Positions 9,010-18,293 of a stretch of 64,000 nt of DNA are shown here, in pieces. The notes beneath the pieces were generated by a model. It had not been told where the DNA came from. It did no database searches and saw nothing but the letters and a program-made list of their open reading frames with translations. A program made the translations under genes and the position numbers. The first letter of the stretch is position 1. Every line of letters begins with the position of its first letter. Origin of the DNA: Clostridia bacterium (GTDB taxonomy: Bacteria > Bacillota > Clostridia > Oscillospirales > Acutalibacteraceae); contig JAFXAP010000015.1 of the NCBI GenBank assembly GCA_017516965.1, positions 1 through 64,000 on the forward strand, written 5' to 3'.

Positions 9010-9921
9010 ATGGACATATATAACGTTACCATTTTTGGCATTAAGCTGACAATCAAGCCTATTGCCTTTACAATTCCTTTTATAGATTGGCCAATCTATT
9101 GGTATGGAATAATTATTGCCACAGGCTTTTTACTTGCAATTATATACGGTATGAAAAATGCCAAGCGTTTTGACGTTAATGTTGATAAAATGCTTGACGT
9201 AGTTATTGTTACCGCGCCCGTATCGGTGCTTAGCGCACGCGCTTACTACGTGCTTTTTGACGGTGAAAAGCTAACAAGCATTGGCGATTTCTTTGGTTTT
9301 GGTAAAAGTGGAATTTCGGGCATTGCTATTTACGGCTCGGTTATTGGCGCTGTTGTGTGCGGTGCTTTAATGTGTAAACTTAAAAAAATTAAGCTCTTAG
9401 ACATGTGTGACCTTGCAGCACTTGGTTTTCTTATTGGACAAGGTATCGGCCGTTGGGGCAACTTTATGAACCAAGAAGCATACGGCACTTTTACAGGCAG
9501 TAGTTGGTGGGGTATGACCAGCAATCGTATTGCCGCAGAAATGGGTAGCGGTGAGCTTGTTCACCCCTGCTTTCTTTACGAATCAATCTGGTGTATAGCT
9601 GGCTTTTTCCTTATACATCACCTTTCTAAAAAGCGTCATTTTAGCGGAGAAATTGCCCTTTTCTATTGCGTATGGTATGGTTTTGAACGCTCTATTGTTG
9701 AAAACTTCCGTACTGATAGTCTTTATCTTTGGGGACCTATTCGTGTGTCGGTTGTGGTTTCGGTTATTATTTGTGTTGGAGCCGCAATTACACTTTTTGT
9801 AATTTACAAAAAGCGTCGCACAGCAGTAAAAGATTTGGATTACGCCGATATGTTTAACTATGAACTTGATGATACCTCTGCTAGTGAAGAGGTTGTTTTG
9901 GAGGAAGATATAAATGAGTAA
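9010..9921 (+). CDS. lgt: Prolipoprotein diacylglyceryl transferase
   Basis: A 303-residue integral membrane enzyme that transfers diacylglycerol from phosphatidylglycerol to the lipobox cysteine of prolipoproteins. The diagnostic signature GRWGNFMNQEAYG lies at about residues 146-158, and YWYGIIIATGF occurs in the first membrane region. About seven hydrophobic segments are visible, followed by an acidic cytoplasmic tail (about residues 275-303) that is longer than usual. Its end overlaps folD by 8 bases. Substrates are encoded close by: two GH16 lipoproteins and PotD. Confidence 0.96.
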   Translation: MDIYNVTIFGIKLTIKPIAFTIPFIDWPIYWYGIIIATGFLLAIIYGMKNAKRFDVNVDKMLDVVIVTAPVSVLSARAYYVLFDGEKLTSIGDFFGFGKSGISGIAIYGSVIGAVVCGALMCKLKKIKLLDMCDLAALGFLIGQGIGRWGNFMNQEAYGTFTGSSWWGMTSNRIAAEMGSGELVHPCFLYESIWCIAGFFLIHHLSKKRHFSGEIALFYCVWYGFERSIVENFRTDSLYLWGPIRVSVVVSVIICVGAAITLFVIYKKRRTAVKDLDYADMFNYELDDTSASEEVVLEEDINE

Positions 9922-10765
9922 TATAATAGACGGAAAACTGGTATCAGCAGCCGTTAAAGAGCGTGTTGCAAACGAGGTTAAAGCATTAAATAATCAAGGT
10001 GTCAGCGTTTGCCTTGCAGTAATACTTGTAGGCAGTGATCCCGCATCACAAATTTATGTTGCAAACAAGAAAAAGGCTTGCGAGCAATTGGGCATTGTTT
10101 CAAAAGAGTTTTTGCTTCCTGAAACTGCTACTCAAGATGAACTTTTAAGCCTTATTGACAAACTCAACTGCGACGAGAGTGTAAACGGCATTCTTTGTCA
10201 ATTACCACTACCAAAAACTCTTGATGAAAAGGCTGTTATTGCCGCAATAGACCCTAACAAAGACGTGGATGCATTCCACCCAATAAATGTTGGAAAAATT
10301 ATGATTGGTGACTATGATTTTCTGCCCTGTACTCCTGCAGGTGTTATGGAAATGCTTTCGTACTATAACATAGATGTTTGCGGTAAAGAATGTGTTGTCA
10401 TAGGACGTTCAAACATCGTTGGTAAGCCTATGAGTATGTTATTACTTCACAAAAACGGTACCGTAACCACCGCCCACTCAAGAACCAAAAATCTTGCCGA
10501 GGTTACCCGTCGCGCAGATATTCTTGTAGCGGCTGTTGGTATTGCCAAGTTTGTAAAGGCCGATATGGTAAAGGACGGCGCTGTTGTAATTGACGTGGGT
10601 ATGAACCGCGCTGACGGAAAACTTTGCGGTGATGTAGATTTTGAAGCAGTATCACAAAAAGCGTCATTTATCACACCCGTTCCGGGCGGTGTTGGTCCTA
10701 TGACCATTGCAACCTTAATGCAAAATACCCTTACCGCCGCTAAACGTCAAAATAATTTAATTTAG
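9914..10765 (+). CDS. folD: Bifunctional methylenetetrahydrofolate dehydrogenase/cyclohydrolase
   Basis: A 283-residue FolD that interconverts methylene-, methenyl- and 10-formyl-tetrahydrofolate using NADP(H). The substrate-site tyrosine and lysine lie in QIYVANKKKACEQLGI (about residues 46-61), followed by GILCQLPLP. The nucleotide-binding site is VIGRSNIVGKPM (about 158-169), and the C-terminal signature PVPGGVGPMTIATLMQNT is intact. The start codon lies inside the end of lgt, implying translational coupling. Confidence 0.97.
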   Translation: MSNIIDGKLVSAAVKERVANEVKALNNQGVSVCLAVILVGSDPASQIYVANKKKACEQLGIVSKEFLLPETATQDELLSLIDKLNCDESVNGILCQLPLPKTLDEKAVIAAIDPNKDVDAFHPINVGKIMIGDYDFLPCTPAGVMEMLSYYNIDVCGKECVVIGRSNIVGKPMSMLLLHKNGTVTTAHSRTKNLAEVTRRADILVAAVGIAKFVKADMVKDGAVVIDVGMNRADGKLCGDVDFEAVSQKASFITPVPGGVGPMTIATLMQNTLTAAKRQNNLI

Positions 10766-10773
10766 GTGATTTT

Positions 10774-11475
10774 TTGAAAACCCGTATTTTTAACATACTT
10801 GTCATTTTAATAACGGTTTTGCTACTTGCGGCAGCTGTTCCTGACAGCGAATTTAATATATCTTTGGGCGATGATTTTCTATGTGCTAAACCCGGCGACA
10901 ATTTAGATACAGTTTCGCAAAAACTTTCAATGTCTACCGGTGAACTGAGTTCATATTTTACAGAAAACGGTCTTTTATATCTTGCCGTAACCGAGGATGC
11001 CAAAACCCAAATTAAAATTTCTACATACTGTGACAACTTTTCTTCCGAAACAAGTGATATTGCATACCTTAACGACCAAATGTTAAAAAGCTTTGTGAAG
11101 GCAGTTGGCAAAAAGTCTAATTCTGATGCTTCAATAGTTTTAAACGGAGATAGAAAATTCGTTTGCGTAAAAGAGCTTCACGAAGACTCTGGCGGTGTAT
11201 ATACCGTTACGCAGTACGTAACAATATGCAACAATAAAACCTATTACTTCGTAGGTTACAACGACGGCGAAGATACGTCTGAAAAAATTAAATCTGCCTT
11301 TGATAGTTTTGAAATAATAAACCGACAAAAAACGGCTGTTGACTATACACCACAAATGATTTTAATAATTGCCGGTATCGTTATATTCAGTATCGTTGCT
11401 ATAATTATGATAGTAGGAATTGTCAAACACACCCAAAAATCCGCAGGAGAAGAAGCCAATGATGAAATCGAGTAA
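10774..11475 (+). CDS. Membrane-anchored protein of unknown function
   Basis: I do not recognise this 233-residue protein. A hydrophobic segment at residues 5-21 looks like a signal or anchor, and a second one at about 190-212 (MILIIAGIVIFSIVAIIM) precedes a short acidic cytoplasmic tail. The roughly 165 residues between them would face outside; they hold mixed alpha/beta sequence with the predicted strands VFVCVKELHE and VTQYVTICNNKTYYFVGY. The start is a TTG with AGGTGAT 4 bases upstream. It sits 8 bases after folD, and its end overlaps the first GH16 gene, so it is probably in the same operon. A role linked to the secreted glycosidases is only a guess. Confidence 0.7.
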   Translation: MKTRIFNILVILITVLLLAAAVPDSEFNISLGDDFLCAKPGDNLDTVSQKLSMSTGELSSYFTENGLLYLAVTEDAKTQIKISTYCDNFSSETSDIAYLNDQMLKSFVKAVGKKSNSDASIVLNGDRKFVCVKELHEDSGGVYTVTQYVTICNNKTYYFVGYNDGEDTSEKIKSAFDSFEIINRQKTAVDYTPQMILIIAGIVIFSIVAIIMIVGIVKHTQKSAGEEANDEIE

Positions 11476-12913
11476 ATTTATTTGTTTATTGCTTAGTTTA
11501 TCAATGTTTATTTGCTGTACTGCTTGTAGAAAAGTTGAGCAGCTTCATTCTGATTCACAAATTTCGGTTATAACCCAGACTGAAATTATTGATAACACAA
11601 GTTCCACCCCCGAGACAACAGTTTCTTCCTCTTTAAATGTTTCGAATAATGAGTCCGATAACATCACAAGTAACGTTTCAAGTAATGCTTCCGGCAACGT
11701 ATCAAATAACGTTTCAAGCGATATATCAAATGATAATATTTCAAGCAATGTTTCAAATGATGTGTCCGATAATAATTCAAGCAACGCACCCAACAGCGTA
11801 GTGAGTAATACCTCAAGTAATGTATCAAGCACTCCGTCAATTACAAATCCGTATTACAAAACCGAATCTGAAGAATACAACATTTACAAATTTAATTTTG
11901 ACTCAATAGATACCGTAAACTATTTTTGCATCAAAAATATTCCTGACAGCGACATAGTGTATGCCGTTACCGAAATAATCGCTGACACGCAACAAGACAT
12001 ATCTATAGGTTGTAAACTTTATTCAAACGATAGTAATGTTAAAATCAATAACAACACAATAACCATTCCCTATTCTTACAAAAAGCAGAATAAGCCCGTT
12101 GTAATTACCGTTCGTTATTCGCTAACCGGTCAAAGTTGTGATTTTAAAATAAAATATCAAGACGATTGGCAAATGGTTTGGGAAGACGAATTTAACGGTG
12201 ACGAAATAGACTTTACCAAATGGGATTACCGTCCCGATATGCTTAGAGATAAGGGCTATGTAAACTACTGGGACAAAAGCACAATGTTTGTTGATGGCAA
12301 AGGTAACCTCATAAGCCGCGCTACACCGGGCAAAAAGACAATATGGGATTACAGCACAAAGCAAAACAAAGAGGTTGACGCCTACCTTTCAGGCGCTATC
12401 AGCACAAAAGGATTGTTTGAATCAACCTATGGTTATTATGAAGCCAAGGTAAAACTCCATCACCAGACAGGTATGTGGGGCGCCTTTTGGCTGATTTGCG
12501 GCGATATGGACACCGATGCCCCCGCCGATAACTCAAGCGTTAACGGCTGTGAAATAGATGTTTTTGAATCACTTTACAATTATGGCGGAGTTACTCAAAA
12601 TATGCACTGGGATGGATTTCGTGGCAATACCGTTTCACTGCCAAGTAACGGATACGTAACATATATTGATACCTATGACGACCAATACCACACCTTTGCT
12701 CTAAGCTGGACACCAAATGAATATGTATTTTTGGTTGACGGCATTGTTACCCGTCGCACCAAAGCTGCAGGTATTTGTAATCAGCCAGGCTATATGATTA
12801 TAAGCACCGAGTGTGGCATCTGGGCAGGTAAATGGGTTTTAGATGAAGGTGAAAGTTCTGATATGCTGGTTGATTATGTAAGGGTATATCAAAGTGATAC
12901 CGGTTACCAATAA
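11459..12913 (+). CDS. GH16 beta-glucanase-type lipoprotein with Ser/Asn-rich linker
   Basis: A 484-residue secreted glycoside hydrolase. The N terminus has a basic start, a hydrophobic core and a CTAC cleavage site, which is an atypical lipobox. A low-complexity Asn/Ser/Val linker of about 85 residues (roughly 45-130) follows, then a beta-rich module of about 90 residues (roughly 135-235), then a GH16 domain to the end. The GH16 catalytic signature EIDVFES is present, and WEDEFNGDEID and FALSWTPNEYVFLVDG are also typical. GH16 enzymes cut beta-1,3/1,4-glucans and related galactans; the exact substrate cannot be read here. The start at 11459 is set by AGGAGA 8 bases upstream; a longer frame starting at 11420 lies inside the preceding gene. 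The next gene is a paralogue. Confidence 0.9.
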   Translation: MMKSSKFICLLLSLSMFICCTACRKVEQLHSDSQISVITQTEIIDNTSSTPETTVSSSLNVSNNESDNITSNVSSNASGNVSNNVSSDISNDNISSNVSNDVSDNNSSNAPNSVVSNTSSNVSSTPSITNPYYKTESEEYNIYKFNFDSIDTVNYFCIKNIPDSDIVYAVTEIIADTQQDISIGCKLYSNDSNVKINNNTITIPYSYKKQNKPVVITVRYSLTGQSCDFKIKYQDDWQMVWEDEFNGDEIDFTKWDYRPDMLRDKGYVNYWDKSTMFVDGKGNLISRATPGKKTIWDYSTKQNKEVDAYLSGAISTKGLFESTYGYYEAKVKLHHQTGMWGAFWLICGDMDTDAPADNSSVNGCEIDVFESLYNYGGVTQNMHWDGFRGNTVSLPSNGYVTYIDTYDDQYHTFALSWTPNEYVFLVDGIVTRRTKAAGICNQPGYMIISTECGIWAGKWVLDEGESSDMLVDYVRVYQSDTGYQ

Positions 12914-12933
12914 AATCAAAAGGAGTAAGTAGT

Positions 12934-14043
12934 ATGAAAATTAAAAGCTTTATTTGTATTATATTATGCGTCGCGTGTTTACTTTGCGCCACATCATGTG
13001 GGCAGAGTCCTAACACAGCTGACAAAGTTCAAATCGATGGTGCGCTTGCCGCTCTTTATGGCTTTAGCAAGATAGAAAAAATTAACTATTATTGTGTTAA
13101 AAATACGCCAAAAAGCGACTCGATTTATGCAATTTCAAGCGTTGTTACCGATTCCCCCGATACATATGATATACCGCTTAAAATAAGTTGTAAAAATGAT
13201 GATATAATCATCAATGACAAAATCATAACCGTACCTTACAAATATGCTAAATGGCACAAAAAGGTAAAACTTAACGCCTTGCACGAGGCTACAGGTATAA
13301 GCTTTGATTTTACCATAAATCTTGAAGATAAATGGAACCTTGTTTTCGAAGATAATTTTGATGGCACCGAGCTTAACAAGGACGTATGGAATGTTTGGGA
13401 TGAAATGCGTGACTGGCGATATTCATACTCAAAAGATAATATCTTTTTAGACGGCAAAGGAAATCTTATAAACAGGCTGTCAGTAAGCGATGATTATAAC
13501 GCTGAAACCGGCGAAGGTCGTTTTGCAGGAACCATTACCACGCTTGACAAGTTTGAACAAACATACGGTTATTATGAAATTCGTATGATTCCTAACCTTA
13601 CATCCGGTCTTTGGAGTGCGTTTTGGCTTGTTGGCGGTGATATGAGTGACAAGGATGCTGCCGATGATAACACAGCAGCAAACGGCTTTGAGGTCGATAT
13701 TGTTGAAACCTATTACTACCGTGAGGATCCGGCGCAGACAATACATTGGGACGGATACTATAACAACCAGACCAAATCTAAATCCTTTAGTATGAAAGGT
13801 ATGTCGCAAGTTTTTGACGGCAATTACCACACCTTTGCTTTCCGTTGGAGCCCTGATGAATATGCCTTTTTAATTGACGGCGTTGTAACCAACAGAACCA
13901 GTGAAATGGGCATTTGCAATCTACCGGCTTATTTGCTTGTAAGCGCACACTACGGTTCAGCGGGCGAGTTTGTGCTCAAACCGGGTGAGCATTCAGATAT
14001 GATTGTTGATTACGTTAAAGTATATCAAAGCCCTGCAGATTAA
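12934..14043 (+). CDS. GH16 beta-glucanase-type lipoprotein (tandem paralogue)
   Basis: A 369-residue secreted GH16 enzyme with a lipoprotein signal peptide ending in LLCATSC (cysteine near residue 22). Residues of about 45-130 repeat the beta-rich module of its neighbour, for example NYYCVKNTPKSDSIYA here against NYFCIKNIPDSDIVYA there. The long Asn/Ser linker is absent. The catalytic signature reads EVDIVETYYY. The C terminus (LVDYVRVYQS in the neighbour, IVDYVKVYQS here) is shared. It follows the first GH16 gene by 20 bases with AAGGAG upstream, and it ends at a strong terminator. The pair is a tandem duplication; whether they attack different glucans is unknown. Confidence 0.9.
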   Translation: MKIKSFICIILCVACLLCATSCGQSPNTADKVQIDGALAALYGFSKIEKINYYCVKNTPKSDSIYAISSVVTDSPDTYDIPLKISCKNDDIIINDKIITVPYKYAKWHKKVKLNALHEATGISFDFTINLEDKWNLVFEDNFDGTELNKDVWNVWDEMRDWRYSYSKDNIFLDGKGNLINRLSVSDDYNAETGEGRFAGTITTLDKFEQTYGYYEIRMIPNLTSGLWSAFWLVGGDMSDKDAADDNTAANGFEVDIVETYYYREDPAQTIHWDGYYNNQTKSKSFSMKGMSQVFDGNYHTFAFRWSPDEYAFLIDGVVTNRTSEMGICNLPAYLLVSAHYGSAGEFVLKPGEHSDMIVDYVKVYQSPAD

Positions 14044-14051
14044 AATAAAAA

Positions 14052-14078
14052 GCCACCGAAAATTCGGTGGCTTTTTTT
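14052..14078 (+). terminator. Intrinsic terminator after the GH16 pair
   Basis: A GCCACCGAA/TTCGGTGGC stem is followed by seven T residues, just after the second GH16 stop codon. Confidence 0.92.
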
Positions 14079-14193
14079 ATATGAAAAAACGGAGTAATCC
14101 AGAGCATTTTAAAGAAAAAAAGAGTAAATTAAAGTTTAACAAAATTTAGCATAAAATTCCTGTCAAAAATTCTACATTTTTTGCAAAATTTAC

Positions 14194-14222
14194 TTGACTT
14201 TTTGGCCGTTTAGCCTTATCTT
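14194..14222 (+). promoter_or_regulatory. Possible promoter of the pot leader
   Basis: TTGACT (14194-14199) is followed after 17 bases by TATCTT, a 4/6 match to the -10 box. The alternative AT-rich stretch at 14231-14252 could also serve, so this assignment is tentative. The region from 14079 to 14193 shows no other feature. Confidence 0.35.
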
Positions 14223-14267
14223 TATTATTGTTAATATATATAGATATATTTATTTAACGCATCTGTG

Positions 14268-14432
14268 TAGAAAGACGGTCGGTACTAATGTGTGCCGTAG
14301 TTCACATTTTGTAGGACTATGAAAAACCCTTTGTCAGGGCACACAAACAAACGGTCGGGGTATCGCGCAGGGTAAACGTAAAACTTTACTACTGTCGACA
14401 CTTGGGTGTTTGACAAAGGGGGATGTGGTTAA
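14268..14432 (+). ncRNA. Structured 5' leader of potABCD, riboswitch-like
   Basis: The roughly 165 bases before potA contain several strong pairings. P1 is an 8-bp helix TGTGTGCC/GGCACACA (14289-14296 with 14338-14345). P2, directly inside it, is a 7-bp helix with two G-U pairs (14297-14303 with 14314-14320). The single-stranded side of P1 holds CCCTTTGTCA (14327-14336), perfectly complementary to TGACAAAGGG (14411-14420), which contains the start of the potA Shine-Dalgarno sequence. That pairing would form a pseudoknot and mask ribosome binding. A further helix lies at 14368-14376 with 14385-14394, and ACGGTCGG occurs twice (14275 and 14351). No intrinsic terminator is seen, so control would be at translation. 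I could not match it to a known class. Confidence 0.55.
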
Positions 14433-15566
14433 ATGGAAAACCAAAAAAATAATATTATAGAACTTAAAGACATCTTCGTGTCTTTCGGTGAAGAAAAGGT
14501 GCTTGACGGACTTAGCCTTGCAATAAAAGATAAAGAGTTTATAACACTCTTGGGTCCATCAGGCTGTGGTAAAACAACCACACTGCGAATTATTGCAGGC
14601 TTTTTAGATGCAAACCGCGGCGAAGTTGTTTTTGAGGACAAAAAAATAAATGGTGTGCCGTCGTATAAGCGTCAGGTTAACACCATTTTTCAGCGTTATG
14701 CGCTATTCCCGCACCTTAACGTGTATGAAAACGTTGCGTTTGGTTTGCGGGTTAAAAAGTTAAAAGAAAACGAAATAAAAGAAATTGTTACCGAAATGCT
14801 ACACCTTGTAAACCTTGACGGTTTTGAAAAACGTAGCATATCTACCCTCTCGGGCGGTCAGCAACAACGCGTTGCTATTGCACGCGCTATTGCCAATAAG
14901 CCAAAGGTTCTCCTTTTGGATGAACCACTTGCCGCTTTGGACCTTAAACTTCGTAAAGATATGCAAAAAGAGCTTCGCCGCATTCAGCGACAGCTTGGCA
15001 TTACCTTTGTTTTTGTTACTCACGATCAGGAAGAAGCTCTTACAATGTCTGACCGCGTTGTTGTTATGAACAAGGGTAAAATTCAGCAAATTGGCACACC
15101 ACAAGATATTTATAACGAGCCTGAAAATGCTTTTGTAGCCGATTTTATTGGTGAGTCGAATATTCTTGACGGCGTTATGAAAAAGGACTTTGTAGCAGAA
15201 TTTTCAGGTCACGTATTTGAATGCCTTGATAAAGGCTTTTTTGAAAATGAAAACGTTGACGTGGTAGTCCGCCCCGAAGATGTTGACATTGTACCCGTAG
15301 AAAAGGGTATGCTTACAGGCACCGTAACCTCGGTTGACTTTTTAGGTGTTCATTATGAAATAATTGTTGACATCGGTGGCTTTAAGTGGATGATTCAAAC
15401 CACTGATGAATGCTTTGTTGGTGATAACGTGGGTCTTTATATTGAGCCCGACGCTATACATATTATGAAAAAGTCAGAGTACTCAGGTCTTTATGGTGAC
15501 TATAGTACTTATAGTGAAGAAATGGAGCATCTTTCAGACATAGAGCCGGAGGATGACGATGAATAA
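14433..15566 (+). CDS. potA: Spermidine/putrescine ABC transporter ATPase
   Basis: A 377-residue ATP-binding subunit of a polyamine importer. It shows Walker [10 protein letters not shown] (residues 41-49), the ABC signature [15 protein letters not shown] (about 138-152), Walker [13 protein letters not shown] (about 158-169) and the switch histidine in VTHDQEEAL. The C-terminal TOBE-type domain contains [12 protein letters not shown], as in PotA and related importers. It is first in a potABCD operon whose genes overlap. AAAGGGGG upstream of the ATG is the ribosome binding site, and it can pair with the leader RNA. Polyamine specificity is inferred from the whole operon and PotD resemblance. 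Confidence 0.93.
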   Translation: MENQKNNIIELKDIFVSFGEEKVLDGLSLAIKDKEFITLLGPSGCGKTTTLRIIAGFLDANRGEVVFEDKKINGVPSYKRQVNTIFQRYALFPHLNVYENVAFGLRVKKLKENEIKEIVTEMLHLVNLDGFEKRSISTLSGGQQQRVAIARAIANKPKVLLLDEPLAALDLKLRKDMQKELRRIQRQLGITFVFVTHDQEEALTMSDRVVVMNKGKIQQIGTPQDIYNEPENAFVADFIGESNILDGVMKKDFVAEFSGHVFECLDKGFFENENVDVVVRPEDVDIVPVEKGMLTGTVTSVDFLGVHYEIIVDIGGFKWMIQTTDECFVGDNVGLYIEPDAIHIMKKSEYSGLYGDYSTYSEEMEHLSDIEPEDDDE

Positions 15567-16380
15567 AAAAAGTTTTGGTAGCCGTTTGGTTGCCGCGCCA
15601 TATATCGTGTGGTCGGCAATATTTATTGTGGTGCCTCTTATCATAATGGTATATTTTGCCTTTACCAATGATGCAGGCAGTTTTACTTTGTCAAACTTTG
15701 CCCAGATAGGAAAATTTAAAAAAGCATTTGGGCTTTCCATTTTATACGCTGTTATAGCTACAATAATAACATTATTACTATCATACCCTATGGCATATTA
15801 CATGACTAAATTCAAAATAGGTCATCAGCGTATGATAATGATGCTTATTATGCTTCCTATGTGGATGAACTTTCTTATACGTACATATTCCTGGATTACA
15901 ATACTTGCAAATACAGGACTTATAAACAAGTTTTTGAGTTTTTTAGGCATTGGTCCGTTGCAACTTATCAACACGCCGGGCGCTGTAATTTTGGGTATGG
16001 TATATGACTTTATTCCGTATATGATTCTCCCCATATATACCGCAATGTCTAAAATAGATAACTCCTTGCTTGAAGCGGCAAGTGACCTGGGTTCTGACAG
16101 TTGGTCACGAATCCGTCGCGTTATAATGCCACTTTCACTACCGGGTGTAATATCGGGTATTACTATGGTATTTGTACCATCGGTCAGCACATTTTATATT
16201 TCACAAAAGCTTGGCGGTAACAAGACCTTACTTATAGGTGATGCTATTGAATATCTGTTTAACACAGGTCCTCAATACTACAATGTTGCATCTACCCTTT
16301 CTCTTATTCTTATGGTACTTATTTTGATAAGCACACTTATAATGAATAAATTTGGTGACGATGAGGAGGTTGTTATATGA
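15559..16380 (+). CDS. potB: Polyamine ABC transporter permease, PotB type
   Basis: A 273-residue membrane permease with about six hydrophobic segments. The EAA loop that contacts the ATPase reads [25 protein letters not shown]. Two ATG codons lie close together at 15553 and 15559; the second is chosen because GGAGG lies 6 bases before it and directly abuts the first. The gene overlaps potA by 8 bases and potC by 4. It would form the channel together with PotC. Confidence 0.92.
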   Translation: MNKKSFGSRLVAAPYIVWSAIFIVVPLIIMVYFAFTNDAGSFTLSNFAQIGKFKKAFGLSILYAVIATIITLLLSYPMAYYMTKFKIGHQRMIMMLIMLPMWMNFLIRTYSWITILANTGLINKFLSFLGIGPLQLINTPGAVILGMVYDFIPYMILPIYTAMSKIDNSLLEAASDLGSDSWSRIRRVIMPLSLPGVISGITMVFVPSVSTFYISQKLGGNKTLLIGDAIEYLFNTGPQYYNVASTLSLILMVLILISTLIMNKFGDDEEVVI

Positions 16381-17180
16381 AAACTCTTTCTCGCGTTTAT
16401 GTTGCTTTAATTCTTATATTTCTTTACGCTCCTGTTGCAGTTATGGTTTTGTTTTCATTCAACTCAGGCGGTAGCGTTTGGGTTTTTGAAGGCTTTTCAC
16501 TCGACTGGTACAAGGGTCTTGCAACCAACACCGCTATGCTTGAAGCGCTAAAACACACGCTGATTATCGCAGTTCTTTCGGCGCTTATTTCTACCGTTAT
16601 GGGCACAGCCGCATCGGTTGGTATCTTGGCATTGCGCAAACGCGTAAGCCGAAGCGCTGTTATGTCTATTACCAACATTCCTATGATGAATGCCGACATT
16701 GTAACGGGTATTTCGCTTATGTTACTTTTTGTGTTTATAGGTAATATGTTTGCGCTTAAGGAATCATTAGGATTTTTTACCGTTTTGGCAGCGCACATAA
16801 CCTTTAACCTGCCCTATGTTATCTTGTCGGTTATGCCACGGCTTCGCGCTACTGATATGAGTCTGCACGAGGCGGCGCTTGACCTTGGTTGCACACCGGT
16901 AAAATCATTCTTTAAGGTTGTTTTGCCATCGATTTCAACCTCTATTTTTACGGGCGCAATTATGGCATTTACATTATCTCTTGACGATTTTGTTATAAGC
17001 TACTTTACCTGCGGTCACTATCAGACACTGCCTATTGTAATTTATAATATGACCAAAAAGACGGTAGCGCCTGATGTTTACGCGCTTTCAACAATTATTT
17101 TCCTTTGTGTGTTTGTACTGCTTATTCTTTACAACACCCTTCAATCAAAGGCTGATTCAAGGAGGGGTTTTAATGTTTAA
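16377..17180 (+). CDS. potC: Polyamine ABC transporter permease, PotC type
   Basis: A 267-residue permease with about six membrane segments, the second half of the transporter channel. Its EAA loop reads EAALDLGCTPVKSFFKVVLPSI. The SLDDFVISYFTCG segment near the C terminus is characteristic of PotC. Its start overlaps potB by 4 bases (ATGA) and its end overlaps potD by 8, so the four genes are translationally coupled. Confidence 0.92.
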   Translation: MKTLSRVYVALILIFLYAPVAVMVLFSFNSGGSVWVFEGFSLDWYKGLATNTAMLEALKHTLIIAVLSALISTVMGTAASVGILALRKRVSRSAVMSITNIPMMNADIVTGISLMLLFVFIGNMFALKESLGFFTVLAAHITFNLPYVILSVMPRLRATDMSLHEAALDLGCTPVKSFFKVVLPSISTSIFTGAIMAFTLSLDDFVISYFTCGHYQTLPIVIYNMTKKTVAPDVYALSTIIFLCVFVLLILYNTLQSKADSRRGFNV

Positions 17181-18288
17181 GAAAATACTTTGCATCACAC
17201 TCGGAGTCATGCTAACCATATCACTTTGCGGTTGCGGTTATGAACATTTTGATATAAATCTCGAAAGTGAATACACCGAATTTGCAAAAGAGAAGGGACT
17301 CGTTGGCACCGAACTTAACGTTTATAACTGGGGCGAATATATTTCTGACGGTAGCGAAGGTTGTATGGATGTTAACCGTGAGTTTGAGCGTCTTACGGGA
17401 ATTAAGGTAAACTACACCACCTTTGAAAGCAATGAAACTATGTATTCACAACTTAAAAACGGTGGCGTAAGTTATGATATTGTTATTCCCTCTGACTATA
17501 TGATAGCGCGTCTTATTTCAGAAGATATGCTCTCAAAAATAGATACTTCCTCTCTTTCAAACTATAAATATATAGACAAGAAATATAAGGGTTTATTTTT
17601 TGATAAAAAAGAGCAGTACACCGTTCCTTACAACGTTGGTATGGTAGGAATTATTTATAATTCGGCTTTAATAGGCGAACCACAGCATTCCTGGAATGCG
17701 CTTTGGGACGAAAAATACCGCAATATGTCGCTTAACTTTAATAACCCGCGCGACGGCTTTATGACGGCGCAAAAACTGTTAGGCTACAGCGTGAATTCTA
17801 CCAACAAAGACGAGTGGAATGCCGCTTGTGAAAAAATGAAGCAAGGCAAAGACGTTTTACAGTCATACGTTATGGACGAAATATACGGTAAGCTTGAGAC
17901 TGGTGAAGCCGCAATAGGTCCATATTATGCAGGTGACTATCTTGTAATGCTTGACGTAAACCCCGACCTTCGTTTCTTTTACCCAAAAGAAGGCACCAAC
18001 ATCTTTATTGACTCTGTTTGCATACCAAAGTGTGTTAAAAACTATGACGCGGCTCTTGCTTATATCAACTTTTTACTAGAGCCTGATATTGCACTTGCCA
18101 ACGCCGAATATATAGGCTATGCTTCTCCTCATACAGCGGTTGTCAACAATCCTGACTACTGCTATTATCAAAATGAGATTCTTTACCCAAAAGATGAAGA
18201 TATGCCCGACGTTGAATATTACCACGACCTACCCGAAGACGTGCGTATGCACTACGAAAACTTGTGGTTAGATTTAAAACTTTATTAA
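17173..18288 (+). CDS. potD: Polyamine-binding lipoprotein, PotD type
   Basis: A 371-residue extracellular solute-binding protein. The signal peptide ends in ISLCGCG, with the lipid-modified cysteine near residue 20, so it would be anchored to the outer face of the membrane by Lgt. The mature start LNVYNWGEYISDG is typical of PotD/PotF proteins, and YDIVIPSDYMIARL matches the family. The start at 17173 is defined by GGAGGGG 5 bases upstream; a longer frame beginning at 17074 lies within potC. A terminator follows directly. Confidence 0.93.
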   Translation: MFKKILCITLGVMLTISLCGCGYEHFDINLESEYTEFAKEKGLVGTELNVYNWGEYISDGSEGCMDVNREFERLTGIKVNYTTFESNETMYSQLKNGGVSYDIVIPSDYMIARLISEDMLSKIDTSSLSNYKYIDKKYKGLFFDKKEQYTVPYNVGMVGIIYNSALIGEPQHSWNALWDEKYRNMSLNFNNPRDGFMTAQKLLGYSVNSTNKDEWNAACEKMKQGKDVLQSYVMDEIYGKLETGEAAIGPYYAGDYLVMLDVNPDLRFFYPKEGTNIFIDSVCIPKCVKNYDAALAYINFLLEPDIALANAEYIGYASPHTAVVNNPDYCYYQNEILYPKDEDMPDVEYYHDLPEDVRMHYENLWLDLKLY

Positions 18289-18293
18289 TATAT

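Noticed and set aside
11545..11832. 95-residue minus-strand frame opposite the Asn/Ser linker
   Set aside because: Its Leu/Glu/Thr repeats are simply the complement of the low-complexity linker codons of the GH16 gene.
11459..14043. One broken GH16 gene
   Set aside because: Both copies have complete signal peptides, catalytic motifs and stop codons; they are tandem paralogues.
14200..14432. T-box, purine, THF, ZTP or c-di-GMP riboswitch in the pot leader
   Set aside because: None of the core sequences of these classes could be found; in particular no T-box GGGTGG element with a terminator, and no purine-type loop-loop pair.
14799..15104. 101-residue minus-strand frame within potA
   Set aside because: It is antisense to the conserved ABC signature and Walker B region of potA and has no start signal.
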